Below are positions 40,966-52,740 of a DNA stretch of 64,000 nucleotides, piece by piece. Both the position numbers and the translations under genes were made by a program. How positions within the stretch are numbered: the stretch's first letter is position 1; each line of letters begins with the position of its first letter. The notes under the pieces are model-generated. The model did no database searches. It saw only the letters and a list, made by a program, of their open reading frames with translations, and was not told where the DNA came from. This DNA is from Eutreptiella sp. 'Long Island Sound 2002'. Lineage: Eukaryota; Euglenozoa; Euglenophyceae; Eutreptiales; Eutreptiaceae. The DNA is taken from assembly GCA_964036045.1 (NCBI GenBank), contig OZ038380.1, positions 65,704,591-65,768,590 on the forward strand. The letters run 5' to 3'.

Positions 40966-41593
40966 CTTCTGAGTGGGTACTTTGTTTTTTCAATTTTAGC
41001 GATATTTTCAAGTAGGGACCTGGACCTGTCCAGATAAACTGCAGCCGCAGTTCGCAATCATGGCAAGGCCTGGTCTGCTGTACAATGCGCGCTGCCACAA
41101 ACTGAGCACCAGCCGCCAGTTTCCTTTGCCGCCAGCCCTGCCTCCACAGCGACGACCAAATCCCCAGCGCAACAAGGCCGGAACATCGCTTTCAGAGCTT
41201 CTGAAATACTTTACGACAATAGAGAGTGATTCACGTGTTTACAGGCCCAGTACTACAAGTGTCATGTACTTCGATAGTACAGCGGTTCTTTGCCTTTTCC
41301 GTCTGCTTGCGTCAGGCGTACCATGCCGATATCCAGAAGCTTGCCCCTTTTTTGGTGCATGGGGGTTGCCCCCCGGCGAGCATAACACAAAAGCGGCCTG
41401 ACCACGGGCAAGTGAGCGTTCATGGCGAGCCGAAGTTCAAGGAAGGACAGCAGCCATATGTACAGTAACTCAGGGGGTGTGACCCTGCTCGGAAATACAC
41501 CAAAAGCCTGGTTACTGTGGGCTGTGGCTTCGCCATTAGCCCTGTGGTTGGTGTTATGATGCAAGACGTATCGAAAATAAAAGGGACTCTATA

Positions 41594-41630
<37 letters not shown>

Positions 41631-42390
41631 CAGAAACAAAAAAGGAACCCCGGCCATAGATCATCTGGGGTATCAGAAAAAACCTCCAGTTAAGTGGAAA
41701 CCACTGACTTCTCCAAAGTTCGGAAAGTTCGGAAAGCTCTGAGAACCGAATGATGCCTGTGGTGGCCTTACCGTAGTAATTGAGCGCTTGCCGCTTTCAA
41801 ATTGACCTCACAGGCAAAGGGACTCACAGGCCAACTTCAGCGTTCAAGGGGACGGGAACGAGGATCTCAGGGTACTTTATGGCATGCAGCGTAAGGGCAA
41901 GCGCCGTTTGTGAGCGGGCTCGGAGCATTGGAGTGCTGCGTTCATTTAGTCCAGGTACCACAGGACTTCCGGGGACGGCTGGCGAGGTTCCGGTATCCAG
42001 AACAAGCAATGGTAGTATCCAAAACCTTCAGGTTCATACCGCCAGTGAATGCCGAGATACCACATGACAGCAATGGATGGGGAAAAAGGCTGTAAATTGG
42101 ATGATTGACTGGAAGGTGTACGAAAAGGAGCTGGAAGAGATGTGCGGACACATGCGTGGTCCCATCTCGTCGATCTGTCAAATGGTGTCAAGAAGTTAGG
42201 GGGGGGGGGTGCAGATCGCAGGTGGTGAAGATGAGGAGGATGGGGAAGAATGACAAAAAGAAAAAAGAAAAGGAGGGGGGGGGGGAAATCGTCACCCGGA
42301 GACCAAGGCGGGGCAGAAACCCCCCAGTCGCTTGCGGAGCTTAGTTTCTTTTCGCGATGGCTTTTTTAGGGTAACTTGCTTCTACGTGGG
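40966..42390. other. Ordinary-GC region; possible small ORF and a TA microsatellite
   Basis: An ATG-led plus frame at 41,060-41,401 (113 codons, with LSELLKYFTTIESDSRVY) shows no family motif; I rate it weak. A (TA)n tract lies at 41,590-41,625. Poly-G runs are at 42,201-42,210 and 42,277-42,286. The stretch TTTTCAAGTAGGGAC at ~41,007 resembles TTTTTCAAGTAGGTAC at ~25,356, each next to a CA-rich tract. Nothing else is recognised. The 3' end of the LINE on the minus strand must lie somewhere left of 42,394. Confidence 0.4.
41590..41625. repeat. TA dinucleotide microsatellite
   Basis: Alternating TA interrupted by a single TG near 41,599, about 18 units. Confidence 0.9.
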
Positions 42391-42393
42391 TAG

Positions 42394-43800
42394 TTACGGT
42401 AAATTAAGTAGTTGGGATTTGGTTTTTTTGTTTTTGCTGTGAACGTGTCTGTGTTTGTGGGGGTGTTTATTGGCGACTGTTGTGTTTGTCCTTTTTGGGT
42501 AGGTCAACAAGGTGGGGTTGTGAGACGAAGTGCTGTAGATGGAGTATTGGTTGTTCCATGGGTTGTCTGCAGAATCTGGTTGGAGTAAGTGCAGATCGTT
42601 AATTGGGTTTTGTCTGAGCCAGGTTTGCGTCTCTTGCAGTGCTGTTTTGAGTCGCTTTTTTCTGTATTTAAAGGCTGTTTTTAGGTTTTGTAGGTGTTGG
42701 AAGTAGGGAGTGTCGGGTGGAATTTCTCTTAGTGCATTACTGAGTGAGTTGGGAATAAGCGTGCGGATGTAGTTTCTTCTTTCTCCTTTTGTTGCATGTA
42801 GCCACCAGTCGATGACTGTTTGTTTGAAGGGTTGTTGCCAGACCTCAAAAAAGAGGTCACGAACAAGTTTCGCTGTGTCGCATTCGGTCACCGTTTTTAT
42901 GGCGTCAAGGGGGTGATGAGTGTGGCATTTGGGGCATTGATGTGTGTTAAGTTTGTAATGGGGGAGAAAACCAGTGCAACAGTACAGTCCGTTTGTCCAT
43001 TTAAAAGGTAGTCTGGAAAACCACGATGTGTGGGCGTAGAAGTCGGTGCTAGAAGGTAAGTGTATGTTGTTGTGTTTATGGTTTGGAAGTAGGTGTTTGA
43101 CAGTTTTGCGTGTAATGCGTCCTGGCAGTGGTGTATGATTGTGGTATATGAAGTGAAAAGTGTCAGGGTTGTGGTGTTCTGGGTGTTGGTGGAGGTTGAG
43201 TGATACCCATTTAGAAATTTTGTCAGAGTGCTCATTGCCATCAAAATCAGCGTGTCCTTTGATCCAGGTGAAAATTATGTGCAGGTGGGTGTTGTGAAGA
43301 AATTCCCAAATATAGTTGTACCAAAGAGCGAAGCAATTAGCGTTAGAAGCGAAGGGTTTAGTTTTTAATTGTTGTATTTGGTGGAGTGTGGAGCAAACTG
43401 ACAGGTTGTCAATGGCAAAAATGATTGGTTGAGAGAGAGTGTCGACGTGTTGGAGGTAGGTAAACAGTATAATGGCATAAGTTTCTGCTGGGTAAGATCC
43501 TTTTATCGGTGATGTGTTGCAGATGGTTGTTGGCGGTGTAGTGTTGAAGGTGATGGCGGCGCCTGATGGCGTGCCCACTGTGGGGTCATCCGACCCGTCG
43601 GTGTAGGCAATCGTAGCGTTAGGGTAGGCGTCGAGTGCGTCTAAAAGATCGTGGCATCCCCAGTAGTGCAGATGTTGAGGGTTTGGGGGAGAGAGATTGT
43701 TTTCCAGGGTAAATTGAATGAAATTTTGAGTGGTGGTGGTGCCAGCGAAAGAAGAAGGGAAGTTGGTCGTGTCGGGTAGTGAGAGAGACTTGGTAGGCTC
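42394..43800 (-). CDS. LINE-type retroelement RNase H domain plus C-terminal zinc region
   Basis: The minus-strand frame is open for 481 codons from 43,839; element-derived coding starts about codon 20-35. RNase H (ribonuclease HI fold, removes RNA from RNA/DNA hybrids) spans about residues 75-215. All four acidic residues are present: Asp81 in AYTDGSDD, Glu119 in YPAETYAI, Asp144 in FAIDNLSV, Asp206 in DGNEHSDK. The usual TWIKGHAD motif precedes the last. About residues 285-305 hold a Cys/His cluster, HQCPKCHTHH…TECD, as in many LINE C-termini. Codons are A/T-rich, unlike the GC-rich neighbours. Its proper upstream partner, the reverse transcriptase thumb, lies inverted at 43,815-44,896, so the ORF is truncated and its ATG region is chimeric. 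Confidence 0.85.
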   Translation of the reverse strand, partial: EPTKSLSLPDTTNFPSSFAGTTTTQNFIQFTLENNLSPPNPQHLHYWGCHDLLDALDAYPNATIAYTDGSDDPTVGTPSGAAITFNTTPPTTICNTSPIKGSYPAETYAIILFTYLQHVDTLSQPIIFAIDNLSVCSTLHQIQQLKTKPFASNANCFALWYNYIWEFLHNTHLHIIFTWIKGHADFDGNEHSDKISKWVSLNLHQHPEHHNPDTFHFIYHNHTPLPGRITRKTVKHLLPNHKHNNIHLPSSTDFYAHTSWFSRLPFKWTNGLYCCTGFLPHYKLNTHQCPKCHTHHPLDAIKTVTECDTAKLVRDLFFEVWQQPFKQTVIDWWLHATKGERRNYIRTLIPNSLSNALREIPPDTPYFQHLQNLKTAFKYRKKRLKTALQETQTWLRQNPINDLHLLQPDSADNPWNNQYSIYSTSSHNPTLLTYPKRTNTTVANKHPHKHRHVHSKNKKTKSQLLNLP

Positions 43801-43814
43801 CGAACTCCACGCCC

Positions 43815-44896
43815 TCAACAACGCCACCCACATCACCATTCGTATTAGTCCTACCCAACATTTCAGTACTTTTACTGATGACGGCGACCCCAGGGTTTTT
43901 TATAAATACCTCGGCACCTACTTTTTCAACAAACAACAAAGCCCCAGCATGCTCCAACTTCTACTCAACACCATTCACGCTTTTTTCGCTTACATATCCA
44001 CCCTCCCTCTCACACATAACGAAATCATAAAACTATCCAACATACAACTGATACCTACCCTCACCTACCGGTTAATCTACAACTCACTCCCGCAACAGGA
44101 CCTCGACAAACTGGACACCACAATTTGGAGTCATATCTCCAAGTTAGGCAAACTATCCTTTCGCACCCCCAATAAAACAAAATACTCCCCCCCACACACA
44201 CTAGGTCTAAACATCACGAAAATTTCTATCGTAACCCACATCCAAGCCATCAACCATATACTGCGCTACACACACGACGATGGACCTTCCCACACCAACG
44301 AAAGAGTGAAGTACACCTTCCGCTACAAGTCCACTAACCCCAACACCATGCAACGCATGACTGCTCACTCTGCTAGTTTTTTAGGTTGCCACACTCACAA
44401 CATACCCACAGTTCACCCATGTCTCCCTTCTCAAATCCCTACACACACAACAATCGAAGTCGCCTTTATTTACTACCAATCCAACAGCGTCCCACCAACA
44501 TATTCCATTACAAAAAATACCACCCACACCACAAAAACGACCCTGTGGTTCCGGGGCACAGTCAACCACCCCATGCCTCAGAAAACCACAGTTACTTTCC
44601 CTGACATGTCTACAATCCTCACCCCCAACCACCAGTTTCGCTTCCTTACTCTCCCCACATCCCCAGAAGCTTGCCCCTTTGGTAGCCGCTGCTGGTTTCA
44701 ACACTTGGCCCCGCTGCCAAATTGCCTACTTGTTTATTCCCCATTCTCAATTTCGCCTTCAGCCCAGCCGAATGCATCGCCGCAACTGTTGGTGCACCAA
44801 CAACAAGAAGTCAAAGAATATATTGAAAGTTCCCCTGGCTGTTCCCTCTCTCAGGACAGTGACCGTGGGATTCCTGATAACCAGTTTAGTCACTAA
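43815..44896 (+). pseudogene. LINE reverse transcriptase C-terminal (thumb) part, inverted relative to its RNase H
   Basis: The plus frame contains HITIRISPTQHFSTF then YKYLGTYFF, the conserved YLG segment found after the FADD palm motif. Helical thumb sequence follows (LLNTIHAFFAYISTL, LIPTLTYRLIYNSLPQQDLD, IWSHISKLGKLSFR) and then a longer connecting region. The palm itself is absent. The codon usage matches the RNase H piece on the other strand. Order and orientation (5' part inverted, 3' part forward on the minus strand, junction at ~43,800) fit a 5' inversion by twin priming during insertion. The last ~60 codons before 44,896 may be flanking DNA. Confidence 0.7.
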
Positions 44897-44969
44897 CCGT
44901 ACATCGTCTGCGACCCCAGCTTTCGAGACCACGAGCAGCAGGTCCAAAGTAACACACCGCGGCCGCCAA

Positions 44970-45430
44970 TCAAGAGGTAGGTAGGTAGGTCATGTGGGGA
45001 CTGGGGTTGCCGCCAATAGGGGTTTCACCATGGGGCTTTGGCTCACCCACCCGCGGTCCTAGTTCACGTGCCCCCACATAGTGGCTCCCCCATGTGAGAG
45101 AAGGGCTCGGTCGCCGCGAGCAGTACCCTTCCGTCGGGTTCTGCCCGGAGAGGTAACCCATGTTCGGACGAGGTCTCACATCACTCTCCTTTCCGCAGAT
45201 GATACTTCGGGGTGGCTCCCATTGCATCTCCTCATCAACCTCCGGAATCTGGGGCCCAGGGGCCAGGGGCCGGGCCAGAGGCCTTTTCCTGCAGGCACCC
45301 CTACCTGGGTTGGGTTTCAGTAGGTCTGAGAGAACTTGAAGAAGCACATGCTACGGGACTCGCAAGCCGTGACGCGTACTCATGCCTCCTAACTCGGTCG
45401 AGCTTGCGCTCTACGGGGGGGCCGGGGGTT
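44970..45430. other. Unclassified segment with GTAG tandem words at its left edge
   Basis: It starts GTAGGTAGGTAGGTC and continues as non-repetitive moderate-GC sequence (for example GCTCACCCACCCGCGG, CCTTCCGTCGGGTTCTGCCC) to CTCTACGGGGGGGCC. A 4-bp tandem at one edge and sharp change to GC-rich DNA at the other look like element boundaries, perhaps the 3' untranslated part of a retroelement. I recognise no RNA gene in it. Confidence 0.3.
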
Positions 45431-47470
45431 TGTAGTAGGTTGTTGTTGTCCGTTTGTCGGTTGTATAATGGTAAGGTGTGGTGTGTTATTGTGTTCCTGA
45501 GTGTGGACGGTGGCTGGCGTGGCGCACCATGGTGTCGCCAGTCCTGAGGACGCCGTTCCCGTTTTGACGCTTGCATGCCGGGCCGGTTCGGTATTGGCCA
45601 GTTTGTGTGTGGTCTGTTTGCGGTCGGGGTGTTGGTTCTATAGCAGTGTGGTTGGTGCCTGGCGGGGCCAGCCGCTGCATGGTCGGCTAGTTTGCAATTG
45701 GGCCTGTCGTGCCGCTGTTGGCATCGCCGTGGCTCTTTTGGTGGGTCGTGGTGCCGGTAGGTAGGTTGTGTGTGGCTTGTGAGCGGTCCGGCTGATGTGG
45801 CGGTGCGGTTGGCGGATGGTTATGTGGTGGTCGCCAGGCGGTGCGCGTGCTTGTCGAGGGGCCTGCCACGTCGCAGCTACTGGTTGCCCATGCAGCCGCG
45901 TTGGCGGGCCCCGGATGTATTGGTGGCTGTTCTGTCGTACGTGTGGCCCGTGTAGGTCACCGGGGTGCCGCCGGCCGTGGTCCGCCCCGCCAAGGAAGTA
46001 CCGGGTAGCCTGCCCTCGCCCTCGCGCACTCCCCGCAAGCACAACTCCATATCTTGCTGCACCTGATTTCTGCTGGCATCGTCGGTCCCCTGTCCTCACG
46101 TGTTTGCAGCGTATATACAACACCGTTGGCGGCAACGCCCCCCCGGTTGCTGCCTCCCTTGCTCCCCATGGGAGTCCCGGGGCATGTGGCGTGCGCGGTG
46201 TGGTGCATTCCCTGGCGTGCCCCTCCCTGCCCCCGGAGCCCCGGGTTTGTTGCTCCCCCAGGTCGCTTAGTGCCCCCCTCTTGCCGGTGCAAGTGTACCG
46301 TGCAGTTCTGGCTGCGTCGTGTCGGCTTCTTCGGGCCTTAGGGCCTTAGATTACGTTGGGCCCGTATTGTGCTGGTCCGCGGCCCTGCGGGGGCCTGCAG
46401 CCCCCATACCCCTGGCCTACCTGACCCTCTTTACTCTGTCCCAGTGGATAACGTTCCTGAAGGTTACTTGTGCGGACGGCCATCCGATGTATCTTTTCTT
46501 AGCATCGCCGGCGGGGCCCGCAGGCATATGGGTGTGTGTTTTGTCATGCTGCCGTCACCCCCTTTTGGGGCTGCTGTGCCTGTCCCCATCGGGGCAAGGG
46601 GGGCCTAGCAGCCGGGCTGTGGGGATGTGCACACCTTGTAGCGCAATGCGCTGGTCCATTGCGGCGCTGTTCGGGCTGTACCCGCGCGATGGGCCTCACG
46701 TCCCCGCGCCTGGGAGCATTTCGGTGTGGCGGGCTGCGCCTCTTTCTGGCATTGATACTCGTGCCTCGCAAGGGGTGCCCCACCCGAAGGGCATGGTGAT
46801 GGGGACTGCGCCTTGGACCATGGGTCCTCTTGTACCCTCCGGCTCTTGGTCATGGGCCCAGGGTGCACGGTGTGGTGTGTGCAGTCCTGTATAGCTTTCT
46901 TGGCGTTCCTCGGCTGCAGGTCCTCCGATCAGCTAACTGGCCTGCTGCGCTGGATGCGTCGTTGGCCCCCTCGGGACAGCTCGGCATACATCATGGGGGT
47001 TTGGCCAGAGCCAGCATCTCACGGGTACGCGGCGTAGCTGAATGTCCGAGGTGCCGGCGCATATTGGATGGGGCCGTGTGGGAGTGGTCTTAATGGTGCC
47101 CCTCCGGTGCCCTACTCTTGTCAGCGGGCGGGATTGCGGTCATGTCTGTTGGTCCCTGGGGTCGCATCCTGGCCGGTGGAGTACAACAGCGGTGTCGGTG
47201 ATCCGCGCGTCGGGGGGTTCCAGGGCTTGGGCTGTTGCCTGTTAGGCATCCGAAAAGTCAGGGCGTCGGGGTTACCTGGATGTTCGGTGATGGCGGTGCG
47301 GAAGATGGGGAAGATGTCGCTCACGAGGGCTGTTTGTGCTGCTCGTGCTTCTTTCTCCGTGTGGATGGCGGGTGACACCTGCCCCGCCGCCAATGTCCGG
47401 ATCTGGTGGATCGGAAAGACTCGGCATAAGTTGTTCGAGGTGGGCCGCCCAGCCGTCCCTTCATGGGGTG
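45431..47470. other. GC-rich, TG-biased DNA without a supported gene
   Basis: Many open frames on both strands with no domain, no consistent protein-like pattern and no clear repeat. I see nothing to annotate. Confidence 0.4.
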
Positions 47471-47476
47471 GGATGA

Positions 47477-48064
47477 CCTCCGCCTGTTGCTGGCCGTCCA
47501 CAACAAACCGCGGACGACCTCATCGATCTTTGCATCTCGTGGTTCAACTACCACCAGACAGACCAGGCGTGGGTATGGGTCCCGCCCCTCGCCTGGGCAG
47601 ACACGCTAATCGCCTCGCCGACCGAGCCCCGACCTGCACCCAAACCTGGAGGCCGGACGCGCGCTACCCCGCAACTGAATGCCAACGCCCTCAACATCCC
47701 AGTGCGCGGGGGCCTTACGTACTGGGAAAGCAGGACGGCCAGGGAGAGGGGGCAAAAACCCCGGACGATGACGGAGCGCTACGTGCAAACGGCAGGGCCG
47801 GGGGAACACACGCAGCCTCCACCGCGAGACACCCCCAGCACCGTTCCCATGGTGGGGTTGGAACATTGCCCCTACTACCAGGTGAGGATCACGCCACGAC
47901 CGCTGGAAAACCACTGCAACTTGGAGGCCGCTGACTCCATTCTCCCCAGGAACGTGGACCTGCCAGGTGGCCCCACTCCCCTCCTCCTGGGCCAACCCCC
48001 GGACCTCCCAACGGCCATCGTGTCTGGCGCGGCCGGCACATGGCATACAGAACACGCCCTCTAA
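47477..48064 (+). CDS. Gag-like unrecognised ORF, copy 1
   Basis: A 195-codon frame opens after a TGA at 47,474 and ends at TAA 48,062. It reads TADDLIDLCISWFNYHQTDQ, WVWVPPLAWADTLI, a Pro/Arg linker, IPVRGGLTYWES, HCPYYQVRITPRPLENH, EAADSILPRNVDLPGG and GTWHTEHAL. There is no ATG near the start; the first lies about 98 codons in, so it is truncated or spliced. A diverged homologue lies at 57.1-57.9 kb with matching landmarks (D-L…W…DQ..W, YY.V..T, G…H…A). Both sit next to LINE pieces on the same strand, so a LINE ORF1 or gag-like role is plausible but unproven. Confidence 0.45.
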   Translation, partial: PPPVAGRPQQTADDLIDLCISWFNYHQTDQAWVWVPPLAWADTLIASPTEPRPAPKPGGRTRATPQLNANALNIPVRGGLTYWESRTARERGQKPRTMTERYVQTAGPGEHTQPPPRDTPSTVPMVGLEHCPYYQVRITPRPLENHCNLEAADSILPRNVDLPGGPTPLLLGQPPDLPTAIVSGAAGTWHTEHAL

Positions 48065-48387
48065 TACCTGTGGCGGGGGGCCCAACGGGGTGGCTGCATA
48101 CTAGGGTGAGGAGCGCCTGGAGCTGCCGCACACAGATGTTGGTAGCGCTGTGTGGGGGAAGGGCCGCCGCAAAGCGCCAGTCGCCGCAGACGCCCTGGAA
48201 ATGCACTCGGAGGGCATCTACCACGTTTGGTGAGGGTGCTCAGTGGTAGATGTCGTATGGCCTTCGCAGTTCCACCAGGTCGAGGTGGTCCCCCGCGTGT
48301 GGTGGTCTGGAGGGCGGGGGGGGCATGATTCCCCTGTCCCGGGCCGCAATGGTGCCGGGCGAGAGATTGCCCCCTGACGCGTCGTTG
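48065..48387. other. No gene seen
   Basis: GC-rich sequence between the gag-like frame and a minus-strand candidate region. Frames are short or featureless. Confidence 0.3.
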
Positions 48388-50496
48388 TCAGGCTCTGTGT
48401 GCATGTTTGCCGCGTAGGGCCCAGATCGCGAGGGCGGTTGGGCTGGGGTGCGCGGCAGCGGGCGGGGTGGTCCCTGAGGTCCCCGACCCCCAGCTTTCTG
48501 TCATGTTCTCATCGGTGGTGGACATTGCGTTGCTGGGGTCATTCCGTGCCTGCACCGTAGTCCACATGGGAGGTGCGGCGCATGCCGCGTCCGGGTCGCC
48601 CGGCAGGGCCTGCTTGGCCACAGTCGGTGGGGCCGTAGCCACGTTGACTTCGGTGGTTCTTGCCTCGTAGCCCTGGGTCCCCCTTGCAGCGTACGCCGGT
48701 GTGTGTGGTGGTGCGTGCAGGCGTTCTGGTCGCCGTTGTGGAGCCCCTATGGGGTTTCCGTTACGCCAGGGGTGCACCGACGGCGCTGATATCGGTATCG
48801 TCGTGCGCAGGGCCGCCGATGGTTCGTGTGGTCCCGGCGTGGTGGTGTTCGTCCTCGCGTGAAACGAAGCGGTGGAGGAGCCGGACACCATGGCTCCTGC
48901 AGTATCCCTGTGTGTGTCGAGCGCTGCCAAGCGTGCACGTTCTGTGGGTTGGAGTATGGTCAAGATTGGCGTGCGGTCCGTTCAGAGCCTTTTCGTCCGT
49001 CGCTGGGGTTCGCCCGTGGGTGATGTATGCCGGCGGTGTCTCCCGCATGGCTCGGTCAAGCTGTTGTCGTCGCCGGCATGGAAGGTCACCCCTCGCGCTG
49101 CTGAGGGCGGCGAGCGGCTCTGGTGTTGGGCGCTCGCCGACCTCCGGTCCCCCGCGCCGGCTGCGGTGTCCGAGGGGAGTGTTGCCCGGTCGCTCCATCC
49201 GGGGCGCCTTGGTCGTCCTGGTCCGGCAGGCGGTGTGCGAACGGCGGGAGTGGGCTTTGTTGCTGATCGCATGGAGCTGCCATTCCGGTGGGTCGTCTGT
49301 GCGGGCTTTGCAAGTGGCTGGTGCGTTGCACCTGCCTCAGGGGCCCCTGGGCCCTCGGAGACCGTTGGCGCTGGACCCCCGTGCCTCTATGTGGGGTGGC
49401 TGGGCCTCGGGGAAGTGGGGTCCGGATCATCATGTTGTGTCGAATCAGGGCCTCTTGGATGCAGAGGGGCGCTCTGTTGTGCCACCGCCAATCCAATCGG
49501 TTTAGGTGTAGGCCCCCATGTGGGCCATGAGGCGGCTGGCCACATACCGCCACTGGCCTGGGTTGCATTGTGGGGGGCGGGGAGTGTCGTCCTTTACAGA
49601 GGTTCAATATGACGTCAGGTGCGGGTCAGGTGCGGGTGCCGTTCCTGATGTGGTGTACGTCCATGAGGATCCTCCGGGTCCGGACCTGGATGGTGAGTTG
49701 CTCCACGTTGGAGATCTGGGGAGTCCGGAGGGTCCAGGTCAAGGGCCGCTGCCCAGTCCGCCTCCGCGGTGGGGCGCTTGGCGTCCCCTTTGGAGTGTTC
49801 ATAGTCCAGGCTCTCCTGTCCCCATGGTCGGGTCATCCTTGGGGGTACCCCCTCCAGCGGTCCACTGACGGTGCCGGTCGCAACTGGTGCCCGGACCCCA
49901 TGGACCGGCGCGTCCTTTGCGCGTGGGCGCTGACTGGTTATCCCTTCTGGCTGTCCTCCTGCATGAGCGTCCCCCGCAGTGGTTGCATGGGTTTGTGCCG
50001 CCGATCCCAAGGCGGCATAGTTGCGGCGAAGATGCGCCCGAGGAAACTCAGAGGCAGGATCCCGCGCAGGGCTGGTGGGCTCGGTGTTGTGCATCACGTG
50101 CCGCAGCGCGGATGTGGTCGCTGGCCCCTTGGTGGGGGCCCTGTCCCAGCAGGACGCCATGACTGCGGCGAAGGACTCATCGTCTTGGCACTGCTCGTCC
50201 GTTTGCAGTCCTTGGTCCGCCATCGGTGCGACTGCGCTGAAGATGGACGCCAGGAAGTCCTCCGTCTCCCGGGCTCCAGGCGGTGGATTGTCGTGTGTCC
50301 GCACTCGTGCTGGGCTCGTGGCCGCATCGGGGTGTGCACATTCTTCTGCCGACGCAGATTGTGGCAGGTGAGGGCCGTCAGCGGCTCCCTCGGCCCGTTC
50401 CTCGTGCAGTACGGCTGGAGGATCGTCGGTTGTGCACGTGGTCCCCTGTCCTTCTGCATCCGTGCGTCCGTGCCCCCTGGTGACTTGACGGCGCAT
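48388..50496 (-). other. Possible minus-strand low-complexity protein region, several frames
   Basis: Minus frames at 49,615-50,496 (294 codons, with DFLASIFSAVAPMADQGLQT and DDESFAAVMASCWDRAP), ~49,570-49,510 (GQWRYVASRLMAHMGAYT) and 48,388-48,963 (TILQPTERARLAALDTHRDT then a Thr/Ala/Pro-rich tail) look more protein-like than random. Between low-complexity stretches they have hydrophobic helices. They do not join in one frame. They may be a broken ORF1 of a retroelement on this strand or just biased composition. No motif supports a function. Confidence 0.25.
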
Positions 50497-50822
50497 GTCT
50501 CCGCCTCTGGCTGGCGGGCGGCCTGCGAGCAGGCTGCTTCCTCCGCTGTGAGCACCGTTCCCGGGGAGGCCCGAGGTGGTGCCAGGGGGTCGGGGCCTGG
50601 GTCCGCCACGGCGCGGTGGTGGGCGTCTTCATCCGTGGTTGCGGATGGTGGTGGGTGGGCGGTGCCAGTGAATTCCCCTGCGTGTGCCCCGGCGGTTGGT
50701 TGTTAAGGGTCCCCGGGTCTGCCCGCACCCCTGTCCTGCTGGCGAATACAGACCCCGATGGTCCCTGGAGGTCCCATGCCCAATCTCCTCGAGTCCAGCT
50801 CCTCGTCCGTGTCGTAGTGTAG

Positions 50823-52734
50823 CAGATCTCTGTCACTATCATCACGCTCCGGCAGGCAGACGGCTCCGTCATCAATGACCCGGCCACGGTGCTCCAGGCC
50901 ACCCAAGAAAGCTTCCTCCACCAATACATCCTCACCCAGGACACAATAGATACCGACACCCAAAACAAAATCAAACGCCTCCCCAGGGTCTCCAACCGGG
51001 CCCAGAGGAGGCAACTAGAGAAGCGCCCCTTCACCATCCACGAAGTCCGGAAGGCCATCCAGAGTCTCCGGAAACACAAAACGCCGAGCTACAACGGCCT
51101 CCCTGCGAAGGCATACTACCACCTCCCCGCCCACCTCCTCCACCTCCTCGCCCAACGCCTGTCCAACATCGTCACGGGACAGACCTTCCTACAAACAGAC
51201 TGAGCCAACGTTGTCTGCCCTCTCTACAAAAAAGGGGACTGGGCCTACCCGGACAGCTGGCGCCCCATATTGTGTGCAGTCACAGAGGTCAAGATCGTTT
51301 GGATCATCCTCCTGCGCCGCATCCGCCCCCACCTGGACCCCCACATAACGGCCAGCTTCTAGGGGGCTATCCCGGGCGGGTCCCCACAGGAGGCCATCTT
51401 CCTAAAAGGACACCTTGCCCGACATGGACTCAATGGACCTCATCGTCGCCTACCTCGACATCGAGGGAGCCTTCTCAAACAACCCCTGCTCCTCTTGGAA
51501 GCAGTCCGAAAACACCTTGGCCTCCCCTTCTACAACTTCACCCCCAGGTATATCCGCAGCCGCAAGTATACAGTCCGCACCGGGCGGGCCTCACCCCCTT
51601 CCTAGAGCTGGGCAGCGGGGTCCCCCAGTGAGGAGCAGAAGGGCCCTTCCTGTACCCCCTCCTGACACTGCCTCTGGCCCTCACCATCGAGCAGGACTAC
51701 CCAGGCTACGCGCCCAACCCTTTCCTCTCCCCCCTGGTGGGTTTTGCGGACGACACTGACCTCGCGGTCCCACACACCCCGCACCAACCCCAGACGACAA
51801 ACAGACCCACGGTCACCCGGCTAGCCAACCACTTACTGGACGTGACCATCTCCTACCTCTCCTAGAGGAAACCTCATCGTCCACCTACCAAATTGCCAGC
51901 CATGATCAGAGGGGCTGCCAGAGCCCCCACCCTGGGAGCACAAGGGCCCCCCATGAATGTCATGGAAGCCACCACCCACTTGGGAGTGATCCAGACCGCC
52001 CAACCCAACGATACCACCCTCCATCCAAATTGCAGGCACACCTCGCCCACCTCCCAGGATGTGCGCCCCCGGCCACTAAAGCCCTCTCCGTATCACACCA
52101 AAGCTTGACATACCACCTCAAGGGGGTCTTGAACGCCTCCATAGGCTTCCAAGCACTCCGCCTAACACGACTCACTAGCGCCAACCAACCGTCAACACGC
52201 GCTGTCACCAAGGCATGGGCAGCACACGGGGGCTGGCCCACCTCCATACTCACCCGCGCCATCCGTGCAGCATGGGCCCATTATGGAGACGCCATAGGGG
52301 ACGAGGTGAAGGCAGCCTACACCAGACACACGACGCTCCTCCTCCACCGCATGACCCACAACCACTCCCCGGAGGTCCCGGAAAGTGCCAGGATCAGACT
52401 CCAGGCTGCGCAACAAGCCCGCCTCACATGCCCATGCTGCATACTCCACCAGACAGGCATGCCCACCAACACCAACGACCACATCTGGAACAACCTGCAG
52501 CTTTTGTGCCCACCCCCACACCACGCCATCCTCACCAGGCACACCTGCCAGGAAGATAGGCGCCTGGCAGTCCACTGCGGGGACCTCCACCACCTCCCGA
52601 AAGGCACCATCCACACCATCAACCTGGTCGGCGCCTCAATCACAGTTGTATATGCCACCCTCCCCCAAATGAGGGTCCTCCACCACAGCGGGGCACACCA
52701 CACCCCTTTCCTACAGCTCCTCACATGGCGTTAG
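50823..52734 (+). pseudogene. LINE reverse transcriptase, degenerate, with C-terminal zinc region
   Basis: The first segment (50,823-51,203) contains TIITLRQADGSVINDPATVL and IHEVRKAIQSLRKHKTPSYN, the N-terminal fingers of LINE RTs. A TGA follows, then VVCPLYKKGDWAYPDSWRPI, TAG at 51,361, a region with frame changes, and VGFADDTDLAVP at ~51,736-51,771, the catalytic palm motif with both Asp. A final open segment (52,030-52,734) has thumb-like helices and TCPCCILHQ…NDHIWNNLQLLCPP, a C-x-C-C…H…C cluster typical of LINE C-termini. RT would copy element RNA at a nicked target. Stops at 51,201 and 51,361 and at least two frameshifts make it inactive. No endonuclease is visible upstream. Confidence 0.8.
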
Positions 52735-52740
52735 TAGCGG

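Noticed and set aside
44970-45430. 5S-like or other structural RNA gene
   Set aside because: It is non-repetitive and moderately GC, but I could not find internal control boxes or a matching fold by eye.
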